From: JBAXQQ01 sp037131695
GTDB lineage: Bacteria > Armatimonadota > Hebobacteria > CAIYQO01
Assembly (NCBI GenBank): GCA_964638715.1
Contig: CAZWZF010000016.1
Coordinates: 33,099 to 97,098 of the forward strand
Direction of reading: 5' to 3'
DNA: 64,000 nt
In this document: in pieces, positions 25,039 to 33,684 of the stretch
How positions within the stretch are numbered: position 1 is the first letter of the stretch
Layout: every line of letters starts with the position of its first letter
Program-made: the position numbers and the translations under genes
The notes under the pieces: model-generated
The model's database searches: none
The model's input: only the letters and a program-made list of their open reading frames with translations
Told to the model about the DNA's origin: nothing

Positions 25039-26757
25039 TCACCTGCTTTCCAACGCACGGCGAACGGCGTTTTTCGCTTCAAGCCGTATGGCGACTGAAT
25101 AGTCCTGCCGCGACTGCTCGGGTGAACGCGCGGCGGTATCTTGCCGTGCTAATGTCAGGGTCACATCAATCTGCCCCTTGGTTGAATAACTTGCCGTCGC
25201 CACATCATCTGGCTGCAAATCACAAATATAATACAATGGTTGAATTGCTTTGCCTGCTTTTGGCTCTGGATACCATATTTCAACGTTGCCGCTTAATGTT
25301 GACCCATCGCGCTTTTTGCCAAATGTTATAGCGCGGGAATTCTTTTTATACTTATCGGCAGCAGTTGCTGTTAAAGTATATTCATCTTTCCCCAATGTTA
25401 CAGGGTTTTTAACGTAAACAAATGTCTCTTTAGATGCAGCATTTGCTCCGTCCCATACTACTATTTTATACGGCGGAGTTGCTAAATAGGTTCCATTATC
25501 ATCCCAACCGGTAGGAACTGGCAGGAAACCTGTCGACATATCAATCTTGGTCGGTGCCATCGGCTGGTTAAATACAACCTTGCCGGCTAAGCGCTGCGCA
25601 TCAATATCGTCTTTTGTCCAAATCGGGTATCCTGTTGCCCATGTCGATAATTTAATATTGAAATCATCCCGTTCCATTGGCGGATAATCCATAAAATGAC
25701 GTTCTAAAACGATAGAATAAGTTTTGGCAGTATCTATAGCAGTACCATAGCACAACATGCCGTTTTTATCATAAATCTTAATTTTATACCCAAAGGGATT
25801 AGTGTTTATCGGATAGAAAGGAGTTATCGATTTCATAATTGAAAAGAATGGTGCTGTGTAATCCTTTGCGATCATTTTATCGGTATCCGCGGAGTTTACA
25901 CCATATAATTTCATAAAAGATGGCTTGTCTATAGTATACCATCCCGACCATGCGCTGGCTGCCCATTCATCCAACAACTGGTTTCTGGCTGCCCACAAAC
26001 CGTTGCGGGAAAAAAGTACTCCGGGTTTAACTTCGCCTGTCGAATCTTTATCCATAGTCAAAGTTTCATTATTAATTCGCACCGGGTTAGCCACAAATGC
26101 CGGAATATCCCACATTGCGCCATACGGGGTGATAGCCTGGAGGTCATTTCTATACATTCGCTCTATCACTGTCCGGTTTTTCATTCCATTTGCCAATGCC
26201 ACATAATTCGCGGTATCCAATGGTGCCGAATAATTCCACACTTCGGCAGAATTGGCTGACCAGTCAAACGATGTCGGCAGGTTATATTGCGCGATAATAA
26301 ACGGGTTTCTCGGTTCTGTGCCGCTCTTCTCTGACAAGTGAAAAGGAGCATACCTATCTTTATACCGGGGTAAAGTGCCATCTACATAGTCAGGCTGCAG
26401 CAAAGTCCATTTAGCCGGCGGGGTTTGCCCACCCCAATACCACGGAAAATCGAGAATGCGCAGATACCGGTGCATGGTCTGACCAGTTACAACACCAGAT
26501 GTAGGGTCTGTGGTATCTTTTAAATAAGTTATCCCTTCTCCGGTGACGGGGAAATCAAATATAACCGAAGCTTCTTCGATATCAGATTTAATATTATCAA
26601 TAGCTTTTAAAGCTGCGGTTTTCGCTTCAGAAATGGCTTTTGCTTTTTTTACATATCCCAGGGAAGACATTAAAGGCACGGTGAGCAGCGTCATGACGAC
26701 TGCGAGAACCGCCACTGTAACCAATATCTCAACTAATGTAAAAGCGTGCCTTCTCAT
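25039..26757 (-). CDS. Large prepilin-like protein, PilW/GspJ-like
   Basis: About 572 residues from the ATG at 26757 (AAAGGTGAG upstream); the longer frame to 26817 would bury the leader. The N-terminus MRRHAFTLVEILVTVAVLAV is a type IV prepilin leader with Ala instead of Gly before the cleaved Phe, Glu at +5 and a long hydrophobic helix. PilW and GspJ proteins are 200-350 residues; the extra mass here is beta-rich. It follows the PilV-like gene by 11 bases and is coupled to the PilX-like gene. The mature protein would be processed by a prepilin peptidase and inserted in the inner membrane before assembly. Confidence 0.8.
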   Translation of the reverse strand: MRRHAFTLVEILVTVAVLAVVMTLLTVPLMSSLGYVKKAKAISEAKTAALKAIDNIKSDIEEASVIFDFPVTGEGITYLKDTTDPTSGVVTGQTMHRYLRILDFPWYWGGQTPPAKWTLLQPDYVDGTLPRYKDRYAPFHLSEKSGTEPRNPFIIAQYNLPTSFDWSANSAEVWNYSAPLDTANYVALANGMKNRTVIERMYRNDLQAITPYGAMWDIPAFVANPVRINNETLTMDKDSTGEVKPGVLFSRNGLWAARNQLLDEWAASAWSGWYTIDKPSFMKLYGVNSADTDKMIAKDYTAPFFSIMKSITPFYPINTNPFGYKIKIYDKNGMLCYGTAIDTAKTYSIVLERHFMDYPPMERDDFNIKLSTWATGYPIWTKDDIDAQRLAGKVVFNQPMAPTKIDMSTGFLPVPTGWDDNGTYLATPPYKIVVWDGANAASKETFVYVKNPVTLGKDEYTLTATAADKYKKNSRAITFGKKRDGSTLSGNVEIWYPEPKAGKAIQPLYYICDLQPDDVATASYSTKGQIDVTLTLARQDTAARSPEQSRQDYSVAIRLEAKNAVRRALESR

Positions 26758-26768
26758 TATCTCACCTT

Positions 26769-29285
26769 TTATCGCGCTGATTCCGGCAAAACGATATCTA
26801 CAGACTTGCTGATCCACCGTTCGCTGAGTGTCCGGGAAGTAGGTGGTTCTGTTTTGCCGTCAACCTCGTAAGCCACACCGCTTCTTTCCTGTATCCATAA
26901 AGCCCGTACCGTAACAGACATTCCCCGAACGGAAATTGTACTGCCGGCTTTGTAATTCTTGCGCAGAATTATTTTGCTTGCGCCGGTTGTGCTGTCTGGT
27001 ACCGGCACCACGTGAACCTCGCCATGTATTTCATTTATCGCCGATGTTACTGACGATGTTACCACTATTGGCATTAACAAATCATCTTTCACTACTGTTA
27101 TCGCGGGAGTAGATGTGAAAGTTACTTTATTTCCAGGACCGATAGAGGTTAATTTAACAATTATTCGATTATCAGGTAATGTCGGTTTAGCATATTCATA
27201 ATTATCTACAGTATTTAAATTTCGAATCGAAGAAACGTTACCACTATTATTTTTCTTAAATGTACAAAGTGCCATTGACAATGGATTTGGTGTTACAAAT
27301 ACACTGCCATTAGAAACAGTTAAAGCTGTGGTAATTGTGAATTGTGTGCCAGATGTTACCGATGCCACGACTCTAATTGGACGTTTCGTGGTATCAACAG
27401 TATCAATTAATTGAATCTGCATACCAGCTTTTATACTGGAAGTATCATCTACGGTAATCGTTGTGCCATTAGTTACAGCAGCGGTTGCTGTCGCTAATGC
27501 AAATGAATTATTGGTTACATCTTCTGTCTGATAATCAATCGCCAACGATGCACCGGCATATACACCAGGAACATAAATAATATTTGGCGTTGCCGCATTA
27601 TACCTATTCCAACCAAGGGAAACCGCTGCGGTTGGGGTTGTGCTTTGCGACCAGAATTGCGCCGGTGGACGGGTAATTTGCAGGGTCCAATCACGAGTAG
27701 CTCGATAATAAACCCGCAAGGTGCGGCCGCGCAGATTTTGCCATGATTTCTTATCAGTTGCCAGTCCAGAGCCTACCCGCAGTGTCCCTTTTTCTGCCTG
27801 AGTCATATCAATCAATTTCAACTGGTCGGTACGAGCAACTGCGTCACGCATCGGCGACGTCCAATTAGATGGATTATATGAAGTCGGTACTAATTTATAA
27901 GTCTGCATTGATTGCCAACCGGAGTCATAACCCGGTCCCAAATCAGAAACTGGAGTTAAGGCTTTGTTATAATCCTCAACAAAATGGTTGGGATCGTATA
28001 CTATCTCGTATGCCTGCCCGGTTTGCATATCTACCATCGCCATAACAGTATTATTCTGCACTACAGACGCGGAATTAGTGGCTGCCAGATTCAATGGAGT
28101 AAACAAACCCCATGGCGCCGGTTCACGCGGGTAGTTTGGCTTTCCAGCTATCTTCGGGTTTTGCACCGCCAATTTCAAATATCCATTGTTATTGACCGTA
28201 ACATCCTCGTGTAAGATTCCCCAGTCAGCGACTTGATAATCCATCTTTACTGATTTACCAGTATCAGACCGACTGAAATATATGTTGCCAAATAACAGGT
28301 TAGTCTGCGGGTCAGGTGGCTCAAAAGTATATTTACCACTGGTTAATATGGTGGGAGTTGTGCGATAATCTTTAAAACTAACATATGTATAAGCACGGTT
28401 AAACTGTTCGCTGCCGGGAATTATTACAGAACCGGCAATATATCCAGGTAGAGTTTTTAAATTCAAAGTAGTTGTTCCCGCAATAACAGTAGCAACAGCA
28501 GGAGAAATTGTGCCGTCTCCTACTGGATATTGCCTGATAGTTGTGCCTGACATAACTAAAAAAGTTATGCGTATTTTCCGGTCAAAAGACTCAGACGCAA
28601 ACGTTACTACGCCGGTACTGTAATCAATCATGTAATTAAGTTTACCGCTATCCAGCAAATCAGACGTATCTACCCGGGTATATCGCAAGTCATATATCGT
28701 CACCGGTTCTGCTGAATATTTATTGTTCAAGCTGTCCCAGTCTGCATTTGGCACTAATGGTGAAAAGACCGGGGTATATTTTTGTACAAAAAATTCACCG
28801 GATGTGCTGGTAACAGAAACTGTTTCTGCTGGTACTTTAATTTTTTCGCCAACTACCCATCGCATAACCCGCGCTGCCTGTGGCTGCCATAATGGCCATT
28901 GCGCACTGGGTGTTTTCAACATGTGTTTTTGTAGCCAATTATATCGCGATGTTGCCGCGGGGATAGGGGCTGCATTATTTATATAATCAACTGCATTTAT
29001 ATCGCTAAAAAACGTTCCTACTTCATTGTTTGGCAAACTGTATGAAGTATCAACCGGCATAATAGCATCTGGCACGCTGTCTGGATTTTTCAACAAATCA
29101 TCTGCATATTTCTGTACTAATTTTGACGCGACATCATCATCCTGCGACTTTTTAAATGACGCAAAACCCGGCGGGAAAATGTATAAAGCGGCAACAACGC
29201 CAACAAGCAATATCGCCACCGCCACCAGCACCTCTACAAGGCTGAAGCCGCGTTTTCTATTGCCTATCACTTTTGCCATCATCAT
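26769..29285 (-). CDS. Large prepilin-like protein, PilV/GspI-like
   Basis: About 838 residues from the ATG at 29285, chosen because it lies five bases after the upstream stop, has AGGTAACG before it and puts the leader at the N-terminus. The leader NRKRGFSLVEVLVAVAILLV has the Gly-Phe cleavage site and Glu+5; the following VGVVAALYIFPPGF is PilV/GspI-like. Known members are 110-200 residues. The rest contains beta-rich modules, including one (TNGTTITVDDTSSIKAGMQI and on) that matches modules in the giant propeller gene of the same operon. It is thus a pilin-anchored multi-module surface protein rather than a plain minor pilin. Confidence 0.8.
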   Translation of the reverse strand: MMMAKVIGNRKRGFSLVEVLVAVAILLVGVVAALYIFPPGFASFKKSQDDDVASKLVQKYADDLLKNPDSVPDAIMPVDTSYSLPNNEVGTFFSDINAVDYINNAAPIPAATSRYNWLQKHMLKTPSAQWPLWQPQAARVMRWVVGEKIKVPAETVSVTSTSGEFFVQKYTPVFSPLVPNADWDSLNNKYSAEPVTIYDLRYTRVDTSDLLDSGKLNYMIDYSTGVVTFASESFDRKIRITFLVMSGTTIRQYPVGDGTISPAVATVIAGTTTLNLKTLPGYIAGSVIIPGSEQFNRAYTYVSFKDYRTTPTILTSGKYTFEPPDPQTNLLFGNIYFSRSDTGKSVKMDYQVADWGILHEDVTVNNNGYLKLAVQNPKIAGKPNYPREPAPWGLFTPLNLAATNSASVVQNNTVMAMVDMQTGQAYEIVYDPNHFVEDYNKALTPVSDLGPGYDSGWQSMQTYKLVPTSYNPSNWTSPMRDAVARTDQLKLIDMTQAEKGTLRVGSGLATDKKSWQNLRGRTLRVYYRATRDWTLQITRPPAQFWSQSTTPTAAVSLGWNRYNAATPNIIYVPGVYAGASLAIDYQTEDVTNNSFALATATAAVTNGTTITVDDTSSIKAGMQIQLIDTVDTTKRPIRVVASVTSGTQFTITTALTVSNGSVFVTPNPLSMALCTFKKNNSGNVSSIRNLNTVDNYEYAKPTLPDNRIIVKLTSIGPGNKVTFTSTPAITVVKDDLLMPIVVTSSVTSAINEIHGEVHVVPVPDSTTGASKIILRKNYKAGSTISVRGMSVTVRALWIQERSGVAYEVDGKTEPPTSRTLSERWISKSVDIVLPESAR

Positions 29286-29290
29286 TTTCG

Positions 29291-31219
29291 TTACCTTTGT
29301 TCTGCGCTGGAAGTCAGGAAAGTTGGCAGCCAGTAATATTTTCCAACTGTCGATTTTACTATTTGCGGCGCAACTGAGCCGGACGAACCATCCAGCCATA
29401 ATACTACATCGCGCTGATTTTTATATTCCGCCATTTTATCATCCGCCAACTTATCACTGGTGACACCAGCAATCGATGTTCCTACCGGCTGTCCATCTGG
29501 CGTTATATATGTTTTTCCATCTGTTGCCAGGAATGTATTTGCCTCGGTGTTAAAATAATACTGGCCTGGTGATGGCAAGGTACCACGATGTTGGAAGCAC
29601 CAGTTTATTACTGTATCTGCCGGCGGGTTTGGATCGACTAATTGCCGTCTTATATGCAGTGCTCCGTAACCAAGTGCATTATCAAAAGCGGTTATTTCAT
29701 TGATATACTGGTCAAAATTATATGTAAAGTCGTATTTGTTATACCCGGCATGCAGCGGATCATACGGTCTGCGTGTGTCTAAATCATTAACCTGCAGTTT
29801 ATTTATCTGCAATGTCCGGTCAATCCGGTCATTTTTTATATCAGTCGGGCAATGTAAATAATTTAATGAACGCGAATAAATCCCCTCGTCTTTCAGGTAT
29901 TTATAATACAGATATGATAACCCGTAATTCTCAAAAGTATAATTTTTTGACACGAAATGTAAGTTGCGCCTTTCATCTTCAGTCATATATGAATATGTTG
30001 TGAGATGATAAATTCCGCTACCGGGGTCAATAACAGAGTTATTGGCAAATGTTTGCACTACCGGGTTGTCAAATGTAACCGTCGGCGGGAATGCAGTGGG
30101 ATTAACGTTGATAATACGTGCATTTGCCGTAATTGACGGGGTTACAGCATCACGAATAGTTACCAGGCAAGGTGTATCAAATGGCATAAGAGTGGTAACC
30201 GCAACTGTTGTCGTCCCGGCATTCAATGCCTGGCTTAATCGTGCTGTCAGGCGCGGCCGCCAGTCATACCAGGTGCATGTACCAGCAGCATCAGTGTCAA
30301 ACGGCGCTTCCACAGTAATAAATGTCCAATTATCGCCGGCATAATGTCCACATGCATCGTCGAACCTTACAGATAACCCATTGCTGAGTGGCAGTGCTGT
30401 ATTGGCTTGTATAGTGACAGGTCCGCCGGTTTCCAAAATATTGCCGGGATTTTTGCTATCTGCTGCGCTCCATGTATAAGTGTTAGGGGTTGTAGGTGCT
30501 GTACTGGTGGAGCCTGTTTGAATAGTAATCGTATATTTCAATTGAATTATTCCATTTTTAGCGTGAGGATTACTGAAAGCCCCACCCAATCTCATATTGT
30601 CATCCACAAAAGTGTAGAAACTCCAACTTTCACCGATTGTAAAACTTACGCCAGTGAATTGAACCTTTACCGTATCAAATAAGGCTTGGACACCGAAATT
30701 CACTGTTCCCGATCCTGATGAACCATTAGTGCTATTCCAATTATATTGATATGGCAAAAATGGAAACGTTACTGTAGGTCCACTCACTATCGTCACAGTA
30801 ACTTTGTATTGCTGCCTGAGAGTGCTGCGCGGATAACATAATAACTTAAAAGTGCCTGTAGTAGGATTCATCGGAGGTATGGGTATCGCTGCAAATTGCG
30901 GCGACATACCACGGTTCGGCTGGGTTGCCAATGGAATTGCCTGATAAGCCTTCGCGTCATTTGCCCATACCTTCATGGCGTAATCAGGCCGCAGACCCGG
31001 AGGATAAACTTTATAATCCTGATAATACTCTATTAACGCGCGTCCCATCGCTTCCATATTGCTGGCGCAGGTGCTTTTCCTGTCGCTTGTTCGCATATTG
31101 AAGAAAACCGGCAAAGTTATTGCAGCCAATAGCGCCATAATTGCAACTACGACTAAAATTTCTATCAGCGTAAAACCAGAATTTACGCTATTAAACTTTT
31201 TACAACAATTCACCTTCAT
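29291..31219 (-). CDS. Large prepilin-like protein, first gene of the operon (FimU/GspG-H-like)
   Basis: 642 residues. The leader NSGFTLIEILVVVAIMALLA has the canonical Gly-Phe cleavage site and Glu+5. The region after the helix (CASNMEAMGRALIEYYQDYK) is like GspG/FimU-type major or minor pseudopilins. Beyond it lie two copies of a roughly 75-residue domain, about 125-200 and 222-300, each ending in a (G)xxWxFxT(F/V) strand, and a beta module (ALNAGTTTVAVTTLMPFDTP). Typical relatives have 130-200 residues. It opens a co-directional run of six genes with gaps of about 12 bases or overlaps, except for the repeat-filled gap at 21.9-22.1 kb. Confidence 0.82.
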   Translation of the reverse strand: MKVNCCKKFNSVNSGFTLIEILVVVAIMALLAAITLPVFFNMRTSDRKSTCASNMEAMGRALIEYYQDYKVYPPGLRPDYAMKVWANDAKAYQAIPLATQPNRGMSPQFAAIPIPPMNPTTGTFKLLCYPRSTLRQQYKVTVTIVSGPTVTFPFLPYQYNWNSTNGSSGSGTVNFGVQALFDTVKVQFTGVSFTIGESWSFYTFVDDNMRLGGAFSNPHAKNGIIQLKYTITIQTGSTSTAPTTPNTYTWSAADSKNPGNILETGGPVTIQANTALPLSNGLSVRFDDACGHYAGDNWTFITVEAPFDTDAAGTCTWYDWRPRLTARLSQALNAGTTTVAVTTLMPFDTPCLVTIRDAVTPSITANARIINVNPTAFPPTVTFDNPVVQTFANNSVIDPGSGIYHLTTYSYMTEDERRNLHFVSKNYTFENYGLSYLYYKYLKDEGIYSRSLNYLHCPTDIKNDRIDRTLQINKLQVNDLDTRRPYDPLHAGYNKYDFTYNFDQYINEITAFDNALGYGALHIRRQLVDPNPPADTVINWCFQHRGTLPSPGQYYFNTEANTFLATDGKTYITPDGQPVGTSIAGVTSDKLADDKMAEYKNQRDVVLWLDGSSGSVAPQIVKSTVGKYYWLPTFLTSSAEQR

Positions 31220-31358
31220 ATATCTATTATACCCTATTAGCCGGAAATCGTCGCGTATAAATATGCCTTATTTTAATATCTTTGCCCCATTTTAGGAAGG
31301 AATTCAAGCAGGTTTATCGAATTTTAATCATACTTTAACATGACAGAGGTTAAAAATA

Positions 31359-33020
31359 ATGCTTTTTGACAAATATTTAGAGCAAAGCACCTTCCAATCT
31401 TATGAAGATTTCATTGAAAACTGGAAGCTAATTGTACCAGATAACTTTAATTTTGCATACGATGTTGTAGATAAAATAGCCAGTGAATGCCCGGAAAAAC
31501 GTGCCATAGTATGGTGTGACGACACCGGTAATGAAAAAATAGTCACTTTTGCTGAATTAAAAGAAAAAAGCGACAATCTGGCGCATTTCATCTCCGGTCT
31601 TGGAATTAAAAAAGGCGATCCGGTGATGCTGATTCTACGGCGCAAGTTCGAATACTGGTTCTGCCTGGTCGCATTGCATAAAATCGGTGCTGTCGCCATT
31701 CCCGCCACCCACATGCTTTCACCACGCGATATAACCTATCGCAACAAAGCGGCAGATATCCGCATGATTATATCTCTCAATGATGAAAAAGTGCTTGAAC
31801 ATGTTGATGCATCTCACCCGGATTGCCCGTCTTTGGAGTTTAAACTGTTATTAGATGGCGAGAGAGAAGATTGGGTTAGTTTAGACAAAGCAATGAATGA
31901 TGCCAAAGGTAATTACCCACGACCGGAAATATTCGCGACCGACCCGATGCTGCTATATTTCACCAGCGGTACCACCGGATATCCCAAGATGGTACGGCAC
32001 TCATATTCCTACCCAATCGGTCATATTCTCACCGCGAAGTTCTGGCAGCATGTCGAAGACGACGGCATTCATTTCACCCTGGCAGATACCGGATGGGCAA
32101 AATCAGCATGGGGGAAAATATATGGCCAATGGCTGTGCGGCGCCGCTGTTATGGTATATGAATTCGAGAGATTCGACCCATCAAAACTGTTAGGGGTACT
32201 TGAAAAATACGGTGTGAATACTTTCTGCGCGCCACCAACCGTTTATCGATACCTTATCCAGGAAGATATCAAAAAATATAACCTTTCATCGCTGCACCAT
32301 TGCACAGTAGCCGGAGAGCCGTTGAACCCGGAAGTTTTCCAGAAGTTTTACAAAGCAACCGGACTGAAATTAGCCGAAGGTTACGGACAAACCGAAATGA
32401 CCGTTGCCGTTGGCAACTTTGAATGGTTCGAGCCAAAACCAGGTTCTATGGGCAAGCCATCTCCTGGATATGTGCTGGACCTGGTAGACGAAGAAGATAA
32501 ACCTGCTACTGATAATCATGAAGGGCAGATCGTAGTAAGAACAAAAACCGGGAAACCGGTTGGAATGTTCGATTGCTATTATCGCGACAAATTACTAAGC
32601 GAGTTAGTATGGAATAAGGATGTCTATTATACCGGTGATGTTGCATCGCGCGATAATGACGGCTACCTGTGGTTTGCCGGGCGTGTCGACGACCTGATTA
32701 AAACCAGCGGTTATCTGGTTAGCCCGTTTGAAGTTGAAAGTGTATTGATAGAACACCCGGCAGTATTGGAATGTGCAGTCACCGGCATGCCCGACCCGGT
32801 ACGCGGCCAGGTAGTTCGCGCATCAGTAGTATTAACCCCGCAATATGAGCCAAGCGATGACCTGGCTAAACATATTCAGGAACATGTAAAATCATCAACC
32901 GCACCTTACAAATACCCGCGAGTTATTGAGTTTGTCGAACAATTGCCAAAAACCATCAGCGGTAAAATCCGCCGCAAAGAGATTCGGCAGAAACACGAGA
33001 ACAAAACCGACAAGGGTTAA
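31359..33020 (+). CDS. Acyl-CoA synthetase, AMP-forming (acetyl-/medium-chain type)
   Basis: 553 residues, the usual size for the ACS/MACS family. ANL-superfamily motifs: the P-loop-like YFTSGTTGYPK (about 200-210), EGYGQTEMT, YTGDVASRDNDGY, FAGRVDDLIKTSGY and the C-terminal KTISGKIRRKE with the catalytic lysine near residue 536. The enzyme adenylates a carboxylic acid and transfers it to CoA in the cytoplasm. Length and the GRVDD-IKTSGY form fit acetate, propionate or medium-chain acyl substrates; it could also activate aromatic acids. It stands alone, diverging from the pilin-like operon. Confidence 0.88.
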   Translation: MLFDKYLEQSTFQSYEDFIENWKLIVPDNFNFAYDVVDKIASECPEKRAIVWCDDTGNEKIVTFAELKEKSDNLAHFISGLGIKKGDPVMLILRRKFEYWFCLVALHKIGAVAIPATHMLSPRDITYRNKAADIRMIISLNDEKVLEHVDASHPDCPSLEFKLLLDGEREDWVSLDKAMNDAKGNYPRPEIFATDPMLLYFTSGTTGYPKMVRHSYSYPIGHILTAKFWQHVEDDGIHFTLADTGWAKSAWGKIYGQWLCGAAVMVYEFERFDPSKLLGVLEKYGVNTFCAPPTVYRYLIQEDIKKYNLSSLHHCTVAGEPLNPEVFQKFYKATGLKLAEGYGQTEMTVAVGNFEWFEPKPGSMGKPSPGYVLDLVDEEDKPATDNHEGQIVVRTKTGKPVGMFDCYYRDKLLSELVWNKDVYYTGDVASRDNDGYLWFAGRVDDLIKTSGYLVSPFEVESVLIEHPAVLECAVTGMPDPVRGQVVRASVVLTPQYEPSDDLAKHIQEHVKSSTAPYKYPRVIEFVEQLPKTISGKIRRKEIRQKHENKTDKG

Positions 33021-33026
33021 CGATAA

Positions 33027-33110
33027 TTACACAGAGGAGACACAGAGTTTCACAGAGGTTTTTATAATACTCCGTGCAACTTGTGTCTCCTCTGTGAATC
33101 TCTGTGTAAC
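33027..33110. repeat. CACAGAG palindromic repeat
   Basis: TTACACAGAGGAGACACAGAG at the left is mirrored by CTCTGTGAATCTCTGTGTAA at the right, with a repeated CACAGAGG unit within. A partial copy is at 1545-1577. It fills the gap between the acyl-CoA ligase and macro-domain genes. Confidence 0.8.
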
Positions 33111-33129
33111 AATAAAAATAAGGATAGAT

Positions 33130-33657
33130 ATGTCTGGAATTATAAGGCTGCACCAGGGTGATATTACTAAAATAACTGTTGACGCAATTGTAAACGCGGC
33201 TAACAGCACTTTGCTGGGTGGCGGCGGCGTTGATGGTGCCATTCATCGCGCGGCAGGGGTAAGATTATTGGGCGAGTGCATTACCTTTGGCGGTTGTGCA
33301 ACCGGCGACGCGGTAATCACCGGCGGTTACAAATTACCGGCAAAACATGTCATACACACCGTGGGGCCAATTTGGCGCGGGGGTAATAAAGATGAGGATA
33401 ATTTGCTGGCATCATGTTATCAAAGGTCTTTATCAATAGCCGAATCCCATCAATTAACATCAATCGCTTTCCCCGCTATCAGCACCGGAATATATTCTTT
33501 CCCCGCCGCCCGGGCAGCAAATATTGCGCTGCGTGAAATGAAAAAATTCCTGACAAAAAGTGTTCACATAAAACTTATCATTCCCGTCCTTTTCGACCAG
33601 AAAAGTTACGACTTATACTGGGAATTGCTGGGTGGGGACGAGTTGGAAATAATATAG
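33130..33657 (+). CDS. Macro-domain protein (O-acetyl-ADP-ribose deacetylase type)
   Basis: 175 residues from the ATG at 33130; the longer frame reads through the upstream repeat and is unlikely. The whole protein is one macro domain of the YmdB/MacroD type: GDITKITVDAIVNAANS at about 10-26, the glycine-rich LLGGGGVDGAIHRAAG, GDAVITGGYKLPAKHVIHTV, and AFPAISTGIYSFP. These residues bind ADP-ribose, and the NAANS plus GGGGVDG pair is the catalytic arrangement of enzymes that hydrolyse O-acetyl-ADP-ribose or remove mono-ADP-ribose. Gene context gives no specific partner. Confidence 0.92.
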   Translation: MSGIIRLHQGDITKITVDAIVNAANSTLLGGGGVDGAIHRAAGVRLLGECITFGGCATGDAVITGGYKLPAKHVIHTVGPIWRGGNKDEDNLLASCYQRSLSIAESHQLTSIAFPAISTGIYSFPAARAANIALREMKKFLTKSVHIKLIIPVLFDQKSYDLYWELLGGDELEII

Positions 33658-33684
33658 TTTTCTGATTGGGTACAGGCACAAATT

